Notes: a model not told the origin generated them from the sequence alone. Counted from the stretch's first letter, positions 41,621-51,254 are shown. The stretch is DNA of 64,000 bases from Thermalbibacter longus (GCF_023806485.1 NZ_JAMSLR010000007.1:62001-126000), one strand, 5' to 3'. Numbers and translations: made by a program.

Positions 41621-42517
41621 ATGAGCCACGATATCAGGATCGCACTCGTGCATGGCCCACTGCGGGCCGAAGAGCAGCTCCTCCTCGCCGAGTTCGACCG
41701 GCGGGGCATCCAGTGTGACCGTATCCACGACCGGACAGCGCGGATCGATCTCACCGGCCCGCCCTGGCCCTACGACGCCGTGCTAGGCCGGAGCGTCAGC
41801 CAGCAGCGCGCGCTGCACATCGCGACCGTCTGCGCGGCCTGGGGCATTGCTACCGTCAACCCACCGCAGGTACTCGACGTCTGCAACGACAAGCTACGGA
41901 CCTCGGCGGCACTGGCGGCAGCCGGCGTGCCCCAGCCGCGCGTGATCATCGCCTTCAGCCCTGAAGAGGCGCTGGCGGCGATGGAAGAACTGGGCTATCC
42001 CGTCGTGGTCAAGCCGCCGCTCGGCTCCTGGGGCCGGTTGCTGGCGCGGGTCAACAGCCGGGCGGCCGCCGAGGCGTTGGTGCGGCACAAGACCGAGCTC
42101 GGAGGGTTCCACCACGGCACCTTCTACATCCAGGAGCACGTCGAGAAGCCAGGGCGCGACATCCGGGCCTTCGTCATCGGCGAGGAGACCATCTGTGCGA
42201 TCTACCGGACCTCGGAGCACTGGATCACTAACACGGCGCGCGGCGGCCGAGCTTCCAACTGCCCGGTCACGCCGGACCTGGCCGAGCTCTGCGCGCGGGC
42301 AGCGCGGGCGGTGGGTGGCGGCGTGCTCTCGATCGACGTCTTCGAGCACCCCGAGCGCGGGCTCCTGGTGAACGAGGTCAATGCGAACACGGAGTTCCGC
42401 AACAGCATCCAGCCGACCGGTGTAAACATCCCGGCGCGCATCGTCGACTACGTGTTGGAGCAGGCGCGCAGCGAGCGTCCATGCCCGGTTGCCTCGATGC
42501 CGCTCGCCGCGCACTGA
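41621..42517 (+). CDS. lysX: LysX-type ATP-grasp ligase (LysW-dependent pathway)
   Basis: This 298-residue ATP-grasp ligase joins alpha-aminoadipate, or glutamate in ArgX forms, to the carrier LysW in lysine/arginine synthesis. The ATP-grasp core shows [20 protein letters not shown], the family loop [17 protein letters not shown], and [33 protein letters not shown] with the [13 protein letters not shown] end. The N-terminus ([15 protein letters not shown]) fits LysX. The ATG at 41621 was chosen as the domain start, with a GAGAGG site. No lysW is in the window. The T-box leader upstream shows amino-acid starvation control. A 6-bp hairpin CAGGAC/GTCCTG (42518-42535) follows the stop. Confidence 0.9.
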   Translation: MSHDIRIALVHGPLRAEEQLLLAEFDRRGIQCDRIHDRTARIDLTGPPWPYDAVLGRSVSQQRALHIATVCAAWGIATVNPPQVLDVCNDKLRTSAALAAAGVPQPRVIIAFSPEEALAAMEELGYPVVVKPPLGSWGRLLARVNSRAAAEALVRHKTELGGFHHGTFYIQEHVEKPGRDIRAFVIGEETICAIYRTSEHWITNTARGGRASNCPVTPDLAELCARAARAVGGGVLSIDVFEHPERGLLVNEVNANTEFRNSIQPTGVNIPARIVDYVLEQARSERPCPVASMPLAAH

Positions 42518-42535
42518 CAGGACACCATCGTCCTG
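42518..42535 (+). terminator. Hairpin right after lysX
   Basis: CAGGAC-ACCATC-GTCCTG forms a perfect 6-bp hairpin at the stop codon of lysX. It lacks a T-run, so it may only protect the mRNA end. Confidence 0.3.
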
Positions 42536-42660
42536 CACTGCGACCACGTCAGGGGGATGAGCCTCGGGAGCGCGAGCAGGCGTTGAAGACGTAAAATGAA
42601 CATGGTGACAGGTTGTGCTGCCGCTCGCCGCATCGCCTGCTGAAACCGAGGGATTCCGCC

Positions 42661-43785
42661 ATGGCAGAGGAGGTCTACCGCCCCGGACTCGAAGGGGTAA
42701 TCGCGACCGAAACCGCGATCTCCTTCCTCGATGTCGAGCGCGAGGAGATCGTCGTCCGCGGCTACAACCTGCTCGACCTCGCGCGGGAACGGACATACGT
42801 CGATGTGGTCGGGCTGCTCATCGACGGGCGGCTACCGGACGACCAGGAGCGCGCGGTGCTGGAACGCCGGCTGCTGGCCGCCGCGGAGGTGCCAGCGCAG
42901 ATCTGGGAGATATTGCGGCTCCTGCCGCCCCGGATGCACGCCATGGATCGCCTGCGCACCGCTATCTCAACGCTCGGGGGCTTCGACCCCGGGGTGGAGC
43001 GGGTCGATCCCGAGCAGGACCGTGAGAGCGGCCTGCGGATCGTAGCTCAGGCGGCCACGATCGTCGCGAACCTGGTGCGCGTGCGCGAGGGGCAGCAGCC
43101 GCTGGCCCCCGACCCGAGCCGGTCCTTCCCCGCGAACTTCCTCTGGATGATCACTGGCCGCGATGGCAGCCCGGCCGAGGTGCGTGTCTTCGACCAGGCC
43201 CTCATCGCCTACAGCGAGCACGAGCTGCCCAACTCGACGTTCGCCGCCCGGGTCATCGCCTCCACCCTGGCCGATGTCTACGGCGCGCTGACCGGAGCCG
43301 TGGCCTCGCTCAAGGGGCCGCTCCACGGTGGGGCGAATGAGGCGGTCATGGCGATGCTGCTCGAGGCCGGCGACGAGGAAGGGATCGAGCGCTGGATCCG
43401 GGAGCGGCTGGCCCGCAAGGAGCGGATCATGGGCTTCGGGCACCGCGTCTACATGCGACGCATGGACCCGCGTGCCCAGCTCCTGAAAGAGACGCTGACC
43501 CGGCTGGTCGCCGAGCGCGGCGACGCCGAGGGGCAGAAGCTCCTGCGCATGTGCGAGCGCGCCGAGCGCCTGATGCACGCTGAGAAGGGCCTCTACCCGA
43601 ACCTGGATTACTACGCGGCTCCGGTCTTCTACGTCCTCGGCATCCCGATCGAGCTCTACACGCCGATCTTCTTCGCCGCGCGCACAGCCGGCCTGGTAGC
43701 GCACGTCGTCGAGCAGCACGCCCATAACCGGCTCTTCCGGCCGCGGGTGCGCTACACTGGCCCGCGCGGGCTGAAGCCGGCATAG
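42661..43785 (+). CDS. prpC: 2-Methylcitrate / citrate synthase
   Basis: This 374-residue enzyme condenses propionyl-CoA (or acetyl-CoA) with oxaloacetate. The catalytic histidines appear in LKGPLHGGANEAVMAML and MGFGHRVYMRRMDPRA, and the CoA/Asp region in LYPNLDYYAAPVFYVLGIP. The N-terminal YNLLDLARERTYVDVVGLLIDG is typical of small bacterial citrate synthases. It is the first gene of prpC-prpD-prpB, which favours methylcitrate synthase and propionate oxidation. The ATG at 42661 has GAGGGA 7 bases upstream. Sequence alone does not exclude citrate synthase activity. Confidence 0.88.
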   Translation: MAEEVYRPGLEGVIATETAISFLDVEREEIVVRGYNLLDLARERTYVDVVGLLIDGRLPDDQERAVLERRLLAAAEVPAQIWEILRLLPPRMHAMDRLRTAISTLGGFDPGVERVDPEQDRESGLRIVAQAATIVANLVRVREGQQPLAPDPSRSFPANFLWMITGRDGSPAEVRVFDQALIAYSEHELPNSTFAARVIASTLADVYGALTGAVASLKGPLHGGANEAVMAMLLEAGDEEGIERWIRERLARKERIMGFGHRVYMRRMDPRAQLLKETLTRLVAERGDAEGQKLLRMCERAERLMHAEKGLYPNLDYYAAPVFYVLGIPIELYTPIFFAARTAGLVAHVVEQHAHNRLFRPRVRYTGPRGLKPA

Positions 43786-43827
43786 ACACCGCGCTGGCCG
43801 TGTGAGAGCGAGAGGAGAAGGGGGCAC

Positions 43828-45270
43828 GTGGCGACCCTCACCCACGCGCGACCGGCTCCGGATCGGGCCCTGCAGGAGCTTGCGGACTACACCCTCCGCG
43901 CGGAGATCTCCAGCGAGCTAGCCTACGAGACCGCCCGGCTGGCGCTGGCTGACTCGCTCGCCTGCGCGTTCGAGGCGCTGGCCTATCCCGAGTGCACCGC
44001 GCTGCTGGGGCCGGTCGTGCCCGGCACCGTCGTCCCCAACGGGGTCAAGGTGCCGGGGACGCCACACGTCCTCGATCCCGTGCAGGCGGCCTTCAGCATC
44101 ACGGCCATGATCCGCTGGCTCGACTACAACGACACCTGGCTCGCGAAGGAATGGGGCCATCCGTCCGACAACTTCGGCGCGGTGCTGGCCGTCGCCGACC
44201 ATGTCAGCCGGCTGCGGCGCAGCCGTGGCGAGGCGCCGCTCCGCCTGCGCGACGTGCTCACGATGGCGATCAAGGCGTACGAGATCCAGGGCATCCTCGC
44301 ACTCGAGAACAGCCTCAACCGCTTCGGCTTCGACCACGTCCAGTTCGTCAAGGTCGCCTCGGCAGCCGTCGCGACCGCCCTCCTGGGCGGCGGGGAGGAC
44401 GAGGTGCTGAGCGCGCTCTCGAACGCCTGGATCGATGGGCCGGCGCTGCGCACGTACCGCCACTACCCGAACACTGGGCCGCGCAAGTCATGGGCCGCCG
44501 CCGACGCGACCAGCCGTGCCGTCCGGCTCGCGTTCCTGGCTCTCCGGGGCGAGCCCGGCTACCCCACGGCGCTCAGCGCGCCCCGCTGGGGGTTCGAGGA
44601 CGTGGTGCTGCGCGGCGAGCGGGTCGTGCTCGGCCGTCCGCTGGGCAGCTACGTGATGGAGAACGTCCTCTTCAAGATCGCCTTCCCGGCGGAGTTCCAC
44701 GGGCAGACCGCCGTGGAGGCCGCGTTCCGGCTGCACCCGCTGGTGCGTGACCGGTTGGACGAGATCGAGCGGATCGTCATCGAGACGCAGGAGCCGGCCG
44801 TCCGTATCATCGATAAGCCCGGGCCGTTCGCTAACCCGGCCGACCGCGACCACTCGCTCCAGTACATGACAGCGGTGGCGCTCCTCTACGGCGAGCTGCG
44901 CTACGAGCACTACACCGAGCCGGTCGCGTCCGACCCGCGCATCCCAGCGCTGATCGCCCGAATGGCCGTGGTCGAGCATCCCCAGTTCAGCCGTGACTAC
45001 CTCGACCCCGACAAGCGCTCGATCGCGAACGCCGTCCAGGTCTTCTTCACCGACGGCACCAGTACCGAGCGGGTGCTCGTCGAGTTCCCGCTCGGGCACC
45101 CGCGGCGTCGCCAGGAAGGGTTGCCGCTCCTACGCGAGAAGCTGCGCCGCGCGCTCGCCGCCGCCTATCCGGAGCGCCAGGCCGAGCGGCTGTACGCCTT
45201 GCTGGCCGAGTCGCCGCAGCTACCCGACCTGCCAGTCGATCACCTCATGGACGCGCTCCATCGTGGCTAG
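43828..45270 (+). CDS. prpD: 2-Methylcitrate dehydratase (MmgE/PrpD family)
   Basis: This 480-residue cytoplasmic enzyme dehydrates 2-methylcitrate to 2-methyl-cis-aconitate. The family pattern is seen in [54 protein letters not shown] and [20 protein letters not shown]. Later features are [19 protein letters not shown] and [19 protein letters not shown], then the C-terminal [20 protein letters not shown]. The GTG at 43828 has GGAGAAGGGGG upstream. It lies 42 bases after prpC and 12 bases before prpB, so the three are cotranscribed. Confidence 0.92.
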   Translation: MATLTHARPAPDRALQELADYTLRAEISSELAYETARLALADSLACAFEALAYPECTALLGPVVPGTVVPNGVKVPGTPHVLDPVQAAFSITAMIRWLDYNDTWLAKEWGHPSDNFGAVLAVADHVSRLRRSRGEAPLRLRDVLTMAIKAYEIQGILALENSLNRFGFDHVQFVKVASAAVATALLGGGEDEVLSALSNAWIDGPALRTYRHYPNTGPRKSWAAADATSRAVRLAFLALRGEPGYPTALSAPRWGFEDVVLRGERVVLGRPLGSYVMENVLFKIAFPAEFHGQTAVEAAFRLHPLVRDRLDEIERIVIETQEPAVRIIDKPGPFANPADRDHSLQYMTAVALLYGELRYEHYTEPVASDPRIPALIARMAVVEHPQFSRDYLDPDKRSIANAVQVFFTDGTSTERVLVEFPLGHPRRRQEGLPLLREKLRRALAAAYPERQAERLYALLAESPQLPDLPVDHLMDALHRG

Positions 45271-45282
45271 CGGAAGGATGGC

Positions 45283-46230
45283 GTGCCGGTGAGCTGGCTG
45301 CAGCAGAGCCCGACCCCGCAGGCTGTGCTGGCCGAGCAGTTCCGCGAGCTGGTGGCCCAGGAACCACTAGTGCTCCCGGGGGCGCACGACGCCCTCGCCG
45401 CGCTCCTGGCCCGGCGCGCCGGCTTCCGCGCGCTCTACCTCTCGGGCGGAGCCTACACGGCGAGCCGCGGGCTGCCCGACCTGGGGCTTGTCGGCCTCGA
45501 GGAGGTGGCCGAGCGGGCCCGCGACATCGTGCGCGCCGCCGAGCTTCCCCTCATCGTCGACATCGACACCGGGTACGGCGGGGTGCTGAACGCGGCACGA
45601 GCCGCCCGCACGCTGGCGGAGGCCAGGGTAGCGGGAGTCCAGATCGAAGATCAGAGCTACCCGAAGAAGTGCGGCCACCTCAGCGACAAGTCGCTCGTGC
45701 CTCCAGAGGAGCTCGAGCAGAAGATCCGAGCGATCAAGGCGGTCGCACCGACGCTCTACATTATCGCTCGCACTGACGCGCACGAGAGCGAGGGACTCGA
45801 GGGCGTCGTCGCCCGGGCACGACGCTACTTGGCCGCTGGGGCAGACGCGATCTTTCCCGAGGCACTGACGAACGAGCGGGACTTCCGGGCCGTGAGCGAG
45901 GCGCTGCCGGGGGTGACGTTGCTGGCCAACCTGACCGAGTTCGGCAAGACGCCGCCGTACACCGCGGCCGAGCTGGCGAGCTGGGGCTACCGCATTATCT
46001 TGTTCCCGGTCTCGGCCCTCCGGGTCGCGGCGAGAGCCATGGAGCGGCTCTACCAGCACCTCTGGGAGCACGGAACCACCCGCGACCTCGTGCCCGAGAT
46101 GCAGACCCGCGCGGAACTCTACGAGACGATCGGCTACTTCGACTACGAGGCGCTCGATAGCCAGGTCGCGCGCTCGACGTTGCCCCAGTGGCCACCGGCC
46201 GATACGAGCCACGGCGGGCAGCAGGGATAG
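45283..46230 (+). CDS. prpB: Methylisocitrate lyase (PrpB)
   Basis: This 315-residue TIM-barrel lyase splits 2-methylisocitrate into pyruvate and succinate. It contains the family motifs LPGAHDALAALLARRAGF, LPLIVDIDTGYGG (metal Asp pair) and the catalytic KKCGHLSDKSLV, in which Cys is the active-site acid. The region PEALTNERDFRAV and LLANLTEFGKTPPYT follow the family. The GTG at 45283 has GGAAGGA upstream. As the third of three prp genes, it completes the methylcitrate cycle. The GH4 gene follows after 22 bases. Confidence 0.92.
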   Translation: MPVSWLQQSPTPQAVLAEQFRELVAQEPLVLPGAHDALAALLARRAGFRALYLSGGAYTASRGLPDLGLVGLEEVAERARDIVRAAELPLIVDIDTGYGGVLNAARAARTLAEARVAGVQIEDQSYPKKCGHLSDKSLVPPEELEQKIRAIKAVAPTLYIIARTDAHESEGLEGVVARARRYLAAGADAIFPEALTNERDFRAVSEALPGVTLLANLTEFGKTPPYTAAELASWGYRIILFPVSALRVAARAMERLYQHLWEHGTTRDLVPEMQTRAELYETIGYFDYEALDSQVARSTLPQWPPADTSHGGQQG

Positions 46231-46252
46231 GGCCACAGGAGTACAGGCGACT

Positions 46253-47683
46253 ATGAAGCTCGCGTTCATCGGGGCCGGGAGCACGGTGTTCGCACGCGCG
46301 TTGCTGCGCGACCTGTTCCTCTTCCCCGAGTTCCACCAGGCCACCATCGCGCTGATGGATATCGACCCTGATCGGTTACGCGATACCGAGCTAGTCGCTC
46401 ACCGCGTCGCCGATCAGGCCGATGCCCGTCCACAGATCGAGGCAACGACCGACCGGCGCCGAGCGCTCGACGGCGCTGACTATGTCCTCACTATGTTCCA
46501 GGTTGGTGGGTACCGCCCGGCCACGGTGATCGACTTCGAGATCCCGAAGAAGTACGGTCTTCACCAGACGATCGGCGACACCCTCGGCATCGGCGGGATC
46601 ATGCGGGCGTTGCGCACCATCCCAGTCATGCTCGAGCTGGCCCGCGACATGGAAGAGCTGTGCCCGCAGGCACTCCTCCTCAACTACGTGAACCCGATGG
46701 CGATGCTGGTCTGGGCCGTCAGCCGGGCGACGCGGGTCAAGGTCGTCGGGCTCTGCCACAGCGTGCAGGGCACGGCGGCTTACCTGGCCCACCTGCTGGG
46801 CCTGAAACCGGAGGAGGTTACGTATGTCTGCGCCGGCATCAACCATCTGGCCTTCTACTTGCGCCTGGAGCACCACGGGCAGGATCTCTATCCAGCACTC
46901 CGCCGGCTCCTCGATGATGGGGATGCGCCAGCGCACGACCGGGTGCGGTTCGAGATCTTTCGCCGTTTCGGCTACTTCCCTACGGAGTCGAGTGAACACT
47001 TCTCCGAGTATGTGCCCTGGTTCATCAAGCGGGACCGGCCCGATCTGATCGAGCGGTTCAACATCCCGCTCGACGAGTACCCGCGCCGCTGCGAGGCCCA
47101 GATCGCCGACTGGCTGGAGATGCGCGCGGCGCTGCTCGATCCGGATCCGGCCGCGCTCGCCCGTTACGAGCAGGACCGGCGCCAGCGTCAGCTCGCGATG
47201 CTGGAGGCGGTCGGCGAGCACCGGCGCGCCGCCTGGCTGCAACGGGTGTGGGAAGAGGAAGCGCGGACCGGCCGGCCGCATCACTCCGGCGAGTACGCCA
47301 CGCTGATCATCCACTCGATGGAGACCGGACAGCCGCGGGTGATCAACGGGAACGTGATGAACCACGGGCTGATCGATAATCTACCTCCAGGCTGCTGCGT
47401 GGAGGTGCCCTGCCTGGTGGACCGCAACGGGGTGCAGCCGGTGCACGTCGGCCCGCTGCCGCCGCAGCTTGCGGCGTTGATCCAGACCAACGTGAATGTG
47501 CAGGCGCTGACGGTAGAGGCGGCGCTGACCGGCCGGCGGGAGCATATCTATCATGCGGCTATGCTCGATCCGCACACCAGCGCGGAGCTAGATCTGGACC
47601 AGATCCAGGCACTGGTCGACGAGCTGCTCGATGCCCACCGCGCGTGGCTGGCTCCTTGGCAGGAAGCTGCCGCAGCTTCCTGA
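46253..47683 (+). CDS. GH4 family NAD-dependent glycosidase (alpha-galactosidase/glucosidase type)
   Basis: This 476-residue cytoplasmic hydrolase uses NAD and a divalent metal. The nucleotide fold is MKLAFIGAGSTVFARALLRDL. The metal Cys and His are in GLCHSVQGTAAYLA and GINHLAFYL, and NYVNPMAMLVWAV is a family mark. CHSVQ is the form seen in MelA-type alpha-galactosidases, but substrate subgroup calls need a phylogeny. The ATG at 46253 has CAGGAG upstream. It comes 22 bases after prpB and may be cotranscribed, an odd pairing of sugar cleavage and propionate use. No sugar transporter is adjacent. Confidence 0.9.
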   Translation: MKLAFIGAGSTVFARALLRDLFLFPEFHQATIALMDIDPDRLRDTELVAHRVADQADARPQIEATTDRRRALDGADYVLTMFQVGGYRPATVIDFEIPKKYGLHQTIGDTLGIGGIMRALRTIPVMLELARDMEELCPQALLLNYVNPMAMLVWAVSRATRVKVVGLCHSVQGTAAYLAHLLGLKPEEVTYVCAGINHLAFYLRLEHHGQDLYPALRRLLDDGDAPAHDRVRFEIFRRFGYFPTESSEHFSEYVPWFIKRDRPDLIERFNIPLDEYPRRCEAQIADWLEMRAALLDPDPAALARYEQDRRQRQLAMLEAVGEHRRAAWLQRVWEEEARTGRPHHSGEYATLIIHSMETGQPRVINGNVMNHGLIDNLPPGCCVEVPCLVDRNGVQPVHVGPLPPQLAALIQTNVNVQALTVEAALTGRREHIYHAAMLDPHTSAELDLDQIQALVDELLDAHRAWLAPWQEAAAAS

Positions 47684-47706
47684 CCGAAGACTCAGGATCG
47701 AGGACA

Positions 47707-48930
47707 TCACACATAGAGTGTGGACGAGCTGGCATTCTCAGCGACGAGCCGGCCGTTCGCGATCACGTAGCGCGGCGGCGCGTGCTCGAGGATGGCCTCG
47801 TGCACGCTCTCCGCCTCGAGCACGACCAGGTTCGCCGGCGCCCCGACAGCCAGCCGGTGCCCCTCGACACCCATCGCCCGGGCCGCCAGGGTCGTCGCCA
47901 TGTCGTAGAGCCGCTCCATCGCCGCGGGCGTCATCGCCCACATCAGGTGCGAAGCGAGGAACGCCACTTCCAGCATGTTATGTCGCCCATAAGGGTAGTA
48001 GGCGTCGGCGATGTCGTCCTGGCCCAGCGCGACGATTACTCCGGCGTCGAGCAGGTCGAACGCGCGGGCATAGAGCGGGCCGGTGTGCGGGTCGACCACG
48101 AAGCGGAGATCGGCCTGCCTCGCCAGCACCGCCAGCTTGCGGAAGTACGGCTCCGGGTACAGGGCCATGGCCCGGGCATGGCACGCCGTGACCCGGCCCT
48201 GCCACCCATAGCGAAGCGCCGCCGTAGCCAGGAGCTCGGTCGTGCGCAGGCCAGGATCGCCGGCATCGTCCACGAGCATCGCCACCGGCCGACCAGTCTC
48301 CCTCGCCAGGTCGAACGCCCACTCGACATGCTCCCGCATCGCCTCGTCGGTGTACTCGATCCAGGGGATACCACCGACCACGTCGGCGCCGAGCTGGATC
48401 GCTTCCCGGACGTAGTCGGCAGCCCCAGGATCGCGTAGCAGGCCGTCCTGCGGAAAGGCGACGACCTCGACCTGCACGGCTGGGGCCAGCTCGTCGCGAA
48501 GGCGCAACACCGCCCGGGCCGCCTCCAGCCGCGCCTTCGTGTCCACGTCGACGAACGCCTGGACATGCGTCACGCCATAGCGCAGGCCGTCAAGCAGTGC
48601 CCGGCGAGCGTTGCGATAGATCCAATCCTCCCGGTACTCTGCCTTCACCGCGGCCGCGAGCTCGATGGCCGACATCGCCCCGCCCATCGCGCCGCCCTGG
48701 TACTGTGCCAGCGCCCCCTCGCCGACCATGTGGAACGTATAGACCTTACACAGGTGCAGGTGTGGATCGACGAACGACTCGGTGACGAGCCTGCCCCTGG
48801 CGTCGAGCTCATCGTCGCCCCGTTCCAGACCGGAGCCGATGGCAACGATCTTCCCTTCCTCGATGGCGATATCGACGAGCTCAGCCGGGCGCTGCCGCGT
48901 GCGAGCGTTGCGGATCACGAGCTTCGGCAT
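47707..48930 (-). CDS. Amidohydrolase (cytosine deaminase-like)
   Basis: This 407-residue metal-dependent hydrolase of the amidohydrolase superfamily resembles cytosine deaminase and isopropylammelide-type enzymes. The metal motif is FVDPHLHLCKVYTF, followed by LRYGVTHVQAFVDVDTKA, then DAGDPGLRTTELLATAALRYG. The next metal His is in GRVTACHARAMA, and the last metal Asp lies in ALGQDDIADAYYPYGRHNMLEVAFLASHL. The C-terminal beta part closes LAVGAPANLVVLEAE. The ATG at 48930 has GGAGGATTC upstream. It is convergent with the GH4 gene. The substrate may be a pyrimidine or a triazine; it cannot be told. Confidence 0.86.
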   Translation of the reverse strand: MPKLVIRNARTRQRPAELVDIAIEEGKIVAIGSGLERGDDELDARGRLVTESFVDPHLHLCKVYTFHMVGEGALAQYQGGAMGGAMSAIELAAAVKAEYREDWIYRNARRALLDGLRYGVTHVQAFVDVDTKARLEAARAVLRLRDELAPAVQVEVVAFPQDGLLRDPGAADYVREAIQLGADVVGGIPWIEYTDEAMREHVEWAFDLARETGRPVAMLVDDAGDPGLRTTELLATAALRYGWQGRVTACHARAMALYPEPYFRKLAVLARQADLRFVVDPHTGPLYARAFDLLDAGVIVALGQDDIADAYYPYGRHNMLEVAFLASHLMWAMTPAAMERLYDMATTLAARAMGVEGHRLAVGAPANLVVLEAESVHEAILEHAPPRYVIANGRLVAENASSSTLYV

Positions 48931-49159
48931 GGTCGAATCCTCCAGAAATCAGCGGAAACGCGCTCCACGGCAGCCTAGCGCCACCTCGGGCATCCGGCAA
49001 GGGCCGCACCGGCCTCACTCCCGGAGCACCCGCACCCCTGGAACTTGACAAAACGCGATCGTACAATCAGCCTACCTGACCTCCGGCGAGCAACGGCTGT
49101 CCCCTCGCTGAACCGGAGCGTCACGACGGGCGGGAATCGAGGGTGATCGGAGAGGCACC

Positions 49160-50038
49160 GTGTGGTGGGAAGCGATATTGAACGCAATCGACCGGCAGCG
49201 CTGGCTGGATCGGCCGGGCAAGGTGCTGCGCGGCGCCGTCGGCTCGGCGCTGGCGAGAGGAGGGCTGGCCGGCCGCTGGCTGAAGAATGCTCTACACGGT
49301 ACCTGGCTCGGGCACCCGCTCCATCCGGTTCTGACCGATGTGCCGCTCGGCGCCTGGACCGCTGTCGCCGTCCTCGACGCGGCCGAGGTCTTCGGCGGCC
49401 GGCGTCGCCGCCGGAGCGGGGCCGACGCTATCCTCGGGGTGGGGCTCGCGGCCGCGGTCGGCGCGGCGGCCAGCGGCCTCAACGACTGGCAGCACACGCG
49501 AGGCCGTCCGTCACGGATCGGCTTAGTCCACGGCTCCCTCAATCTCAGCGCCACGCTGCTCTACGCAACGTCGCTCTGGTGCCGCAGGAACGGGGCGCGG
49601 GGGGCCGGGCAGGCACTCGGCTTCCTCGGCTATGCGCTGGCATTCGCCGCGGCGTATCTCGGCGGCCACCTGGTCTATGGCGAGCGGATCGGGGTCGACC
49701 ACGCGACGCGCGAGGGACTGCCCCGCAGCTTCGTGCCGGTGCTGCCCGAGACGGAGCTCGAGGAGGGGAAACCGCGACGAGCCATCGCTGGAGAGGTGCC
49801 CATCGTGCTGGTCCGATGTGGCGGCCAGATCTACGCCCTGGGCGAGACCTGCTCGCACCTCGGGGGACCGCTCTCGCAGGGCACAGTCTCCGATTGCAGC
49901 ATTACCTGCCCCTGGCACGGCTCGCGCTTCTCGCTGGAGGACGGCCGGGTCCTCGACGGCCCAGCGACCTACCCGGCGCCGCGCCTCGAGGTGCGCGTCC
50001 AGAACGGGCAGGTCGAGGTGCGGGCGGCGCATGCCTGA
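49160..50038 (+). CDS. DUF2231 membrane domain fused to Rieske [2Fe-2S] domain
   Basis: This 292-residue membrane protein joins a DUF2231 part with a Rieske ferredoxin part. Residues about 40-170 have membrane segments (LGVGLAAAVGAAASGL, LGFLGYALAFAAAYLGGHLVYG) and His residues typical of DUF2231 (GTWLGHPLHPVLTDVPLGAW, LVHGSLNL). From about residue 205 the Rieske domain shows EVPIVLVRCGGQIYAL, then the cluster ligands in CSHLGGPLSQG and CPWHGSRFSLEDG. It should carry out electron transfer at the membrane. The GTG at 49160 has GGAGAGG upstream. It stands alone between the amidohydrolase and the Asp23 operon. A TTGACA (49045-49050) upstream has no good -10 at 17 bases. Confidence 0.87.
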   Translation: MWWEAILNAIDRQRWLDRPGKVLRGAVGSALARGGLAGRWLKNALHGTWLGHPLHPVLTDVPLGAWTAVAVLDAAEVFGGRRRRRSGADAILGVGLAAAVGAAASGLNDWQHTRGRPSRIGLVHGSLNLSATLLYATSLWCRRNGARGAGQALGFLGYALAFAAAYLGGHLVYGERIGVDHATREGLPRSFVPVLPETELEEGKPRRAIAGEVPIVLVRCGGQIYALGETCSHLGGPLSQGTVSDCSITCPWHGSRFSLEDGRVLDGPATYPAPRLEVRVQNGQVEVRAAHA

Positions 50039-50088
50039 TCGCACGCCGGTTGCTCGACCAGCTTGGGCAGCCCGGTGACGCGCGCCGC

Positions 50089-50295
50089 TCACATCGACCG
50101 TGGGGGCGCCAGCACAGCCGCAACCAGGGCAACCCCGCCGAGGATCAGGCCGATGCCGACCATCCAGTAGAGCAGTGCCGGGTACAGAATGATCAGGATA
50201 CCCAGGATGATCAGTAGCGCCCCCAGCACGATTGCCGTCACCGGGCTCAGGCCGCGTGCGAGCGCGGATATCCCCCCAGCTAATCTCGTCTGCAT
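50089..50295 (-). CDS. Small membrane protein (68 aa)
   Basis: This short protein has two hydrophobic segments (AIVLGALLIILGILIILYP and MVGIGLILGGVALVAAVLA) joined by a short turn. It resembles DUF308 or DUF3096-like proteins, but the family is not sure. The ATG at 50295 has GGAG 2 bases before; a GAAGGA further up may serve. It lies 24 bases after the AmaP-like gene on the same strand and may belong to the envelope-stress operon. No function is known. Confidence 0.65.
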   Translation of the reverse strand: MQTRLAGGISALARGLSPVTAIVLGALLIILGILIILYPALLYWMVGIGLILGGVALVAAVLAPPRSM

Positions 50296-50319
50296 CGCTC
50301 CAGTCCTTCCGTCTGCCCG

Positions 50320-50898
50320 CTACCGAACTCGGCTCGCGCGACCATTGGCGAGCGGCGCGACCTGGGCATCGACCTGCACCGCTGCCACTGCGCGTCCGAG
50401 ATGACGCTCGACGGCGGTCTTGACCCGCTGCTGCAGGGTGTCGGTGAGCTCCGGCACGCTGGTCTCTGGATCGACCGAGACCTGGCAGTGTACCCGTAAG
50501 CCGTCACGCCCCTCGATCAGGTGAGACCGGACCTCCCGCACACCCTCGACCTGCGCTGCCTCCCAGGAGACCAGGTCCTGGACGGCCCGGCGGTCGACCG
50601 TCACTCGCCCCATCCCATCCTGGCGCACCGTAAGCCTGGGGGGCTCCCTCCGACCTGGCAGCAACTCCAGGACGAACAGCGACAGACCGACGACCAGGAG
50701 CACGGCAGCGACGGTGATCGTCCAGGCACGGTCGCTGCCGGTCAAGGCAGCGAAGTCCTCGAGCCGATCAGTGAACCACGGGGCGGGGGACAGAGAAGCC
50801 GGCTCGGCGAGCCCGAGCATGACCAGCAGCACAGCGCCGGCCACGATGACCAGCAGGGCCGAGACGACGAGGGCGAGCAGACGGTTGAAGACGTTCAT
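50320..50898 (-). CDS. AmaP-like alkaline-shock membrane anchor
   Basis: This 192-residue protein is like AmaP, which tethers Asp23 to the membrane in Staphylococcus. Two membrane segments are near residues 8-30 (LLALVVSALLVIVAGAVLLVML) and 60-80 (AWTITVAAVLLVVGLSLFVLELL). The rest is cytoplasmic with VTVDRRAVQDLVSWEAAQVEGVREVRSHL, which resembles a partial Asp23 fold. The ATG at 50898 overlaps the stop of the shorter Asp23 gene by 4 bases. The operon order Asp23-Asp23-AmaP supports the call. Expression is likely stress-linked by analogy only. Confidence 0.82.
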   Translation of the reverse strand: MNVFNRLLALVVSALLVIVAGAVLLVMLGLAEPASLSPAPWFTDRLEDFAALTGSDRAWTITVAAVLLVVGLSLFVLELLPGRREPPRLTVRQDGMGRVTVDRRAVQDLVSWEAAQVEGVREVRSHLIEGRDGLRVHCQVSVDPETSVPELTDTLQQRVKTAVERHLGRAVAAVQVDAQVAPLANGRASRVR

Positions 50899-51236
50899 GG
50901 CTGCTCTCCTCCGACGCGCAGGTCCTCGACTGTCACGTCGATACCACCCACTTCCTCCACACTGAGATCGTCGAGAGCTGCACGCGCTGCCTCGCGTACC
51001 CGCTCGGCGAGCTCCGGCAGATCGACTGCAGCCCCATAGGCGGCGGTGAGATGGATGTCGATATCCAGCGGACCACGCGCACGGGTGACGCCGACACCAC
51101 GAATCACCTGGTTCGGGCCATAGGTCGCCGTTGCGTGCCGCCCCTGGCCGATCCCGGCAACCCCTGGCACCCGCTGGACGGCGGCCGCAACCGCTCGCGC
51201 GATCACGATCTCATCGAGCGCTGCATGCTCAGGCAT
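50895..51236 (-). CDS. Asp23/Gls24-like protein (113 aa)
   Basis: This short member of the Asp23/Gls24 envelope-stress family has the DUF322 pattern: IVIARAVAAAVQRVPGVAGIGQGR, then GPLDIDIHLTAAYGAAVDLPELAERVREAARAALDDL, and the end GGIDVTVEDLRVGG. It is shorter than most members. The ATG at 51236 was chosen over 51254. It overlaps the AmaP-like gene by 4 bases (ATGA) and starts 18 bases after the longer Asp23 gene, so all are one transcript. It probably forms a mixed complex under the membrane. Confidence 0.82.
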   Translation of the reverse strand: MPEHAALDEIVIARAVAAAVQRVPGVAGIGQGRHATATYGPNQVIRGVGVTRARGPLDIDIHLTAAYGAAVDLPELAERVREAARAALDDLSVEEVGGIDVTVEDLRVGGEQP

Positions 51237-51254
51237 CACGGCCGCCCTTCGCAC

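Noticed and set aside
49045-49067. TTGACA and TACAAT upstream of the DUF2231-Rieske gene
   Set aside because: The spacer is only 11 bases, too short for a sigma70 promoter.
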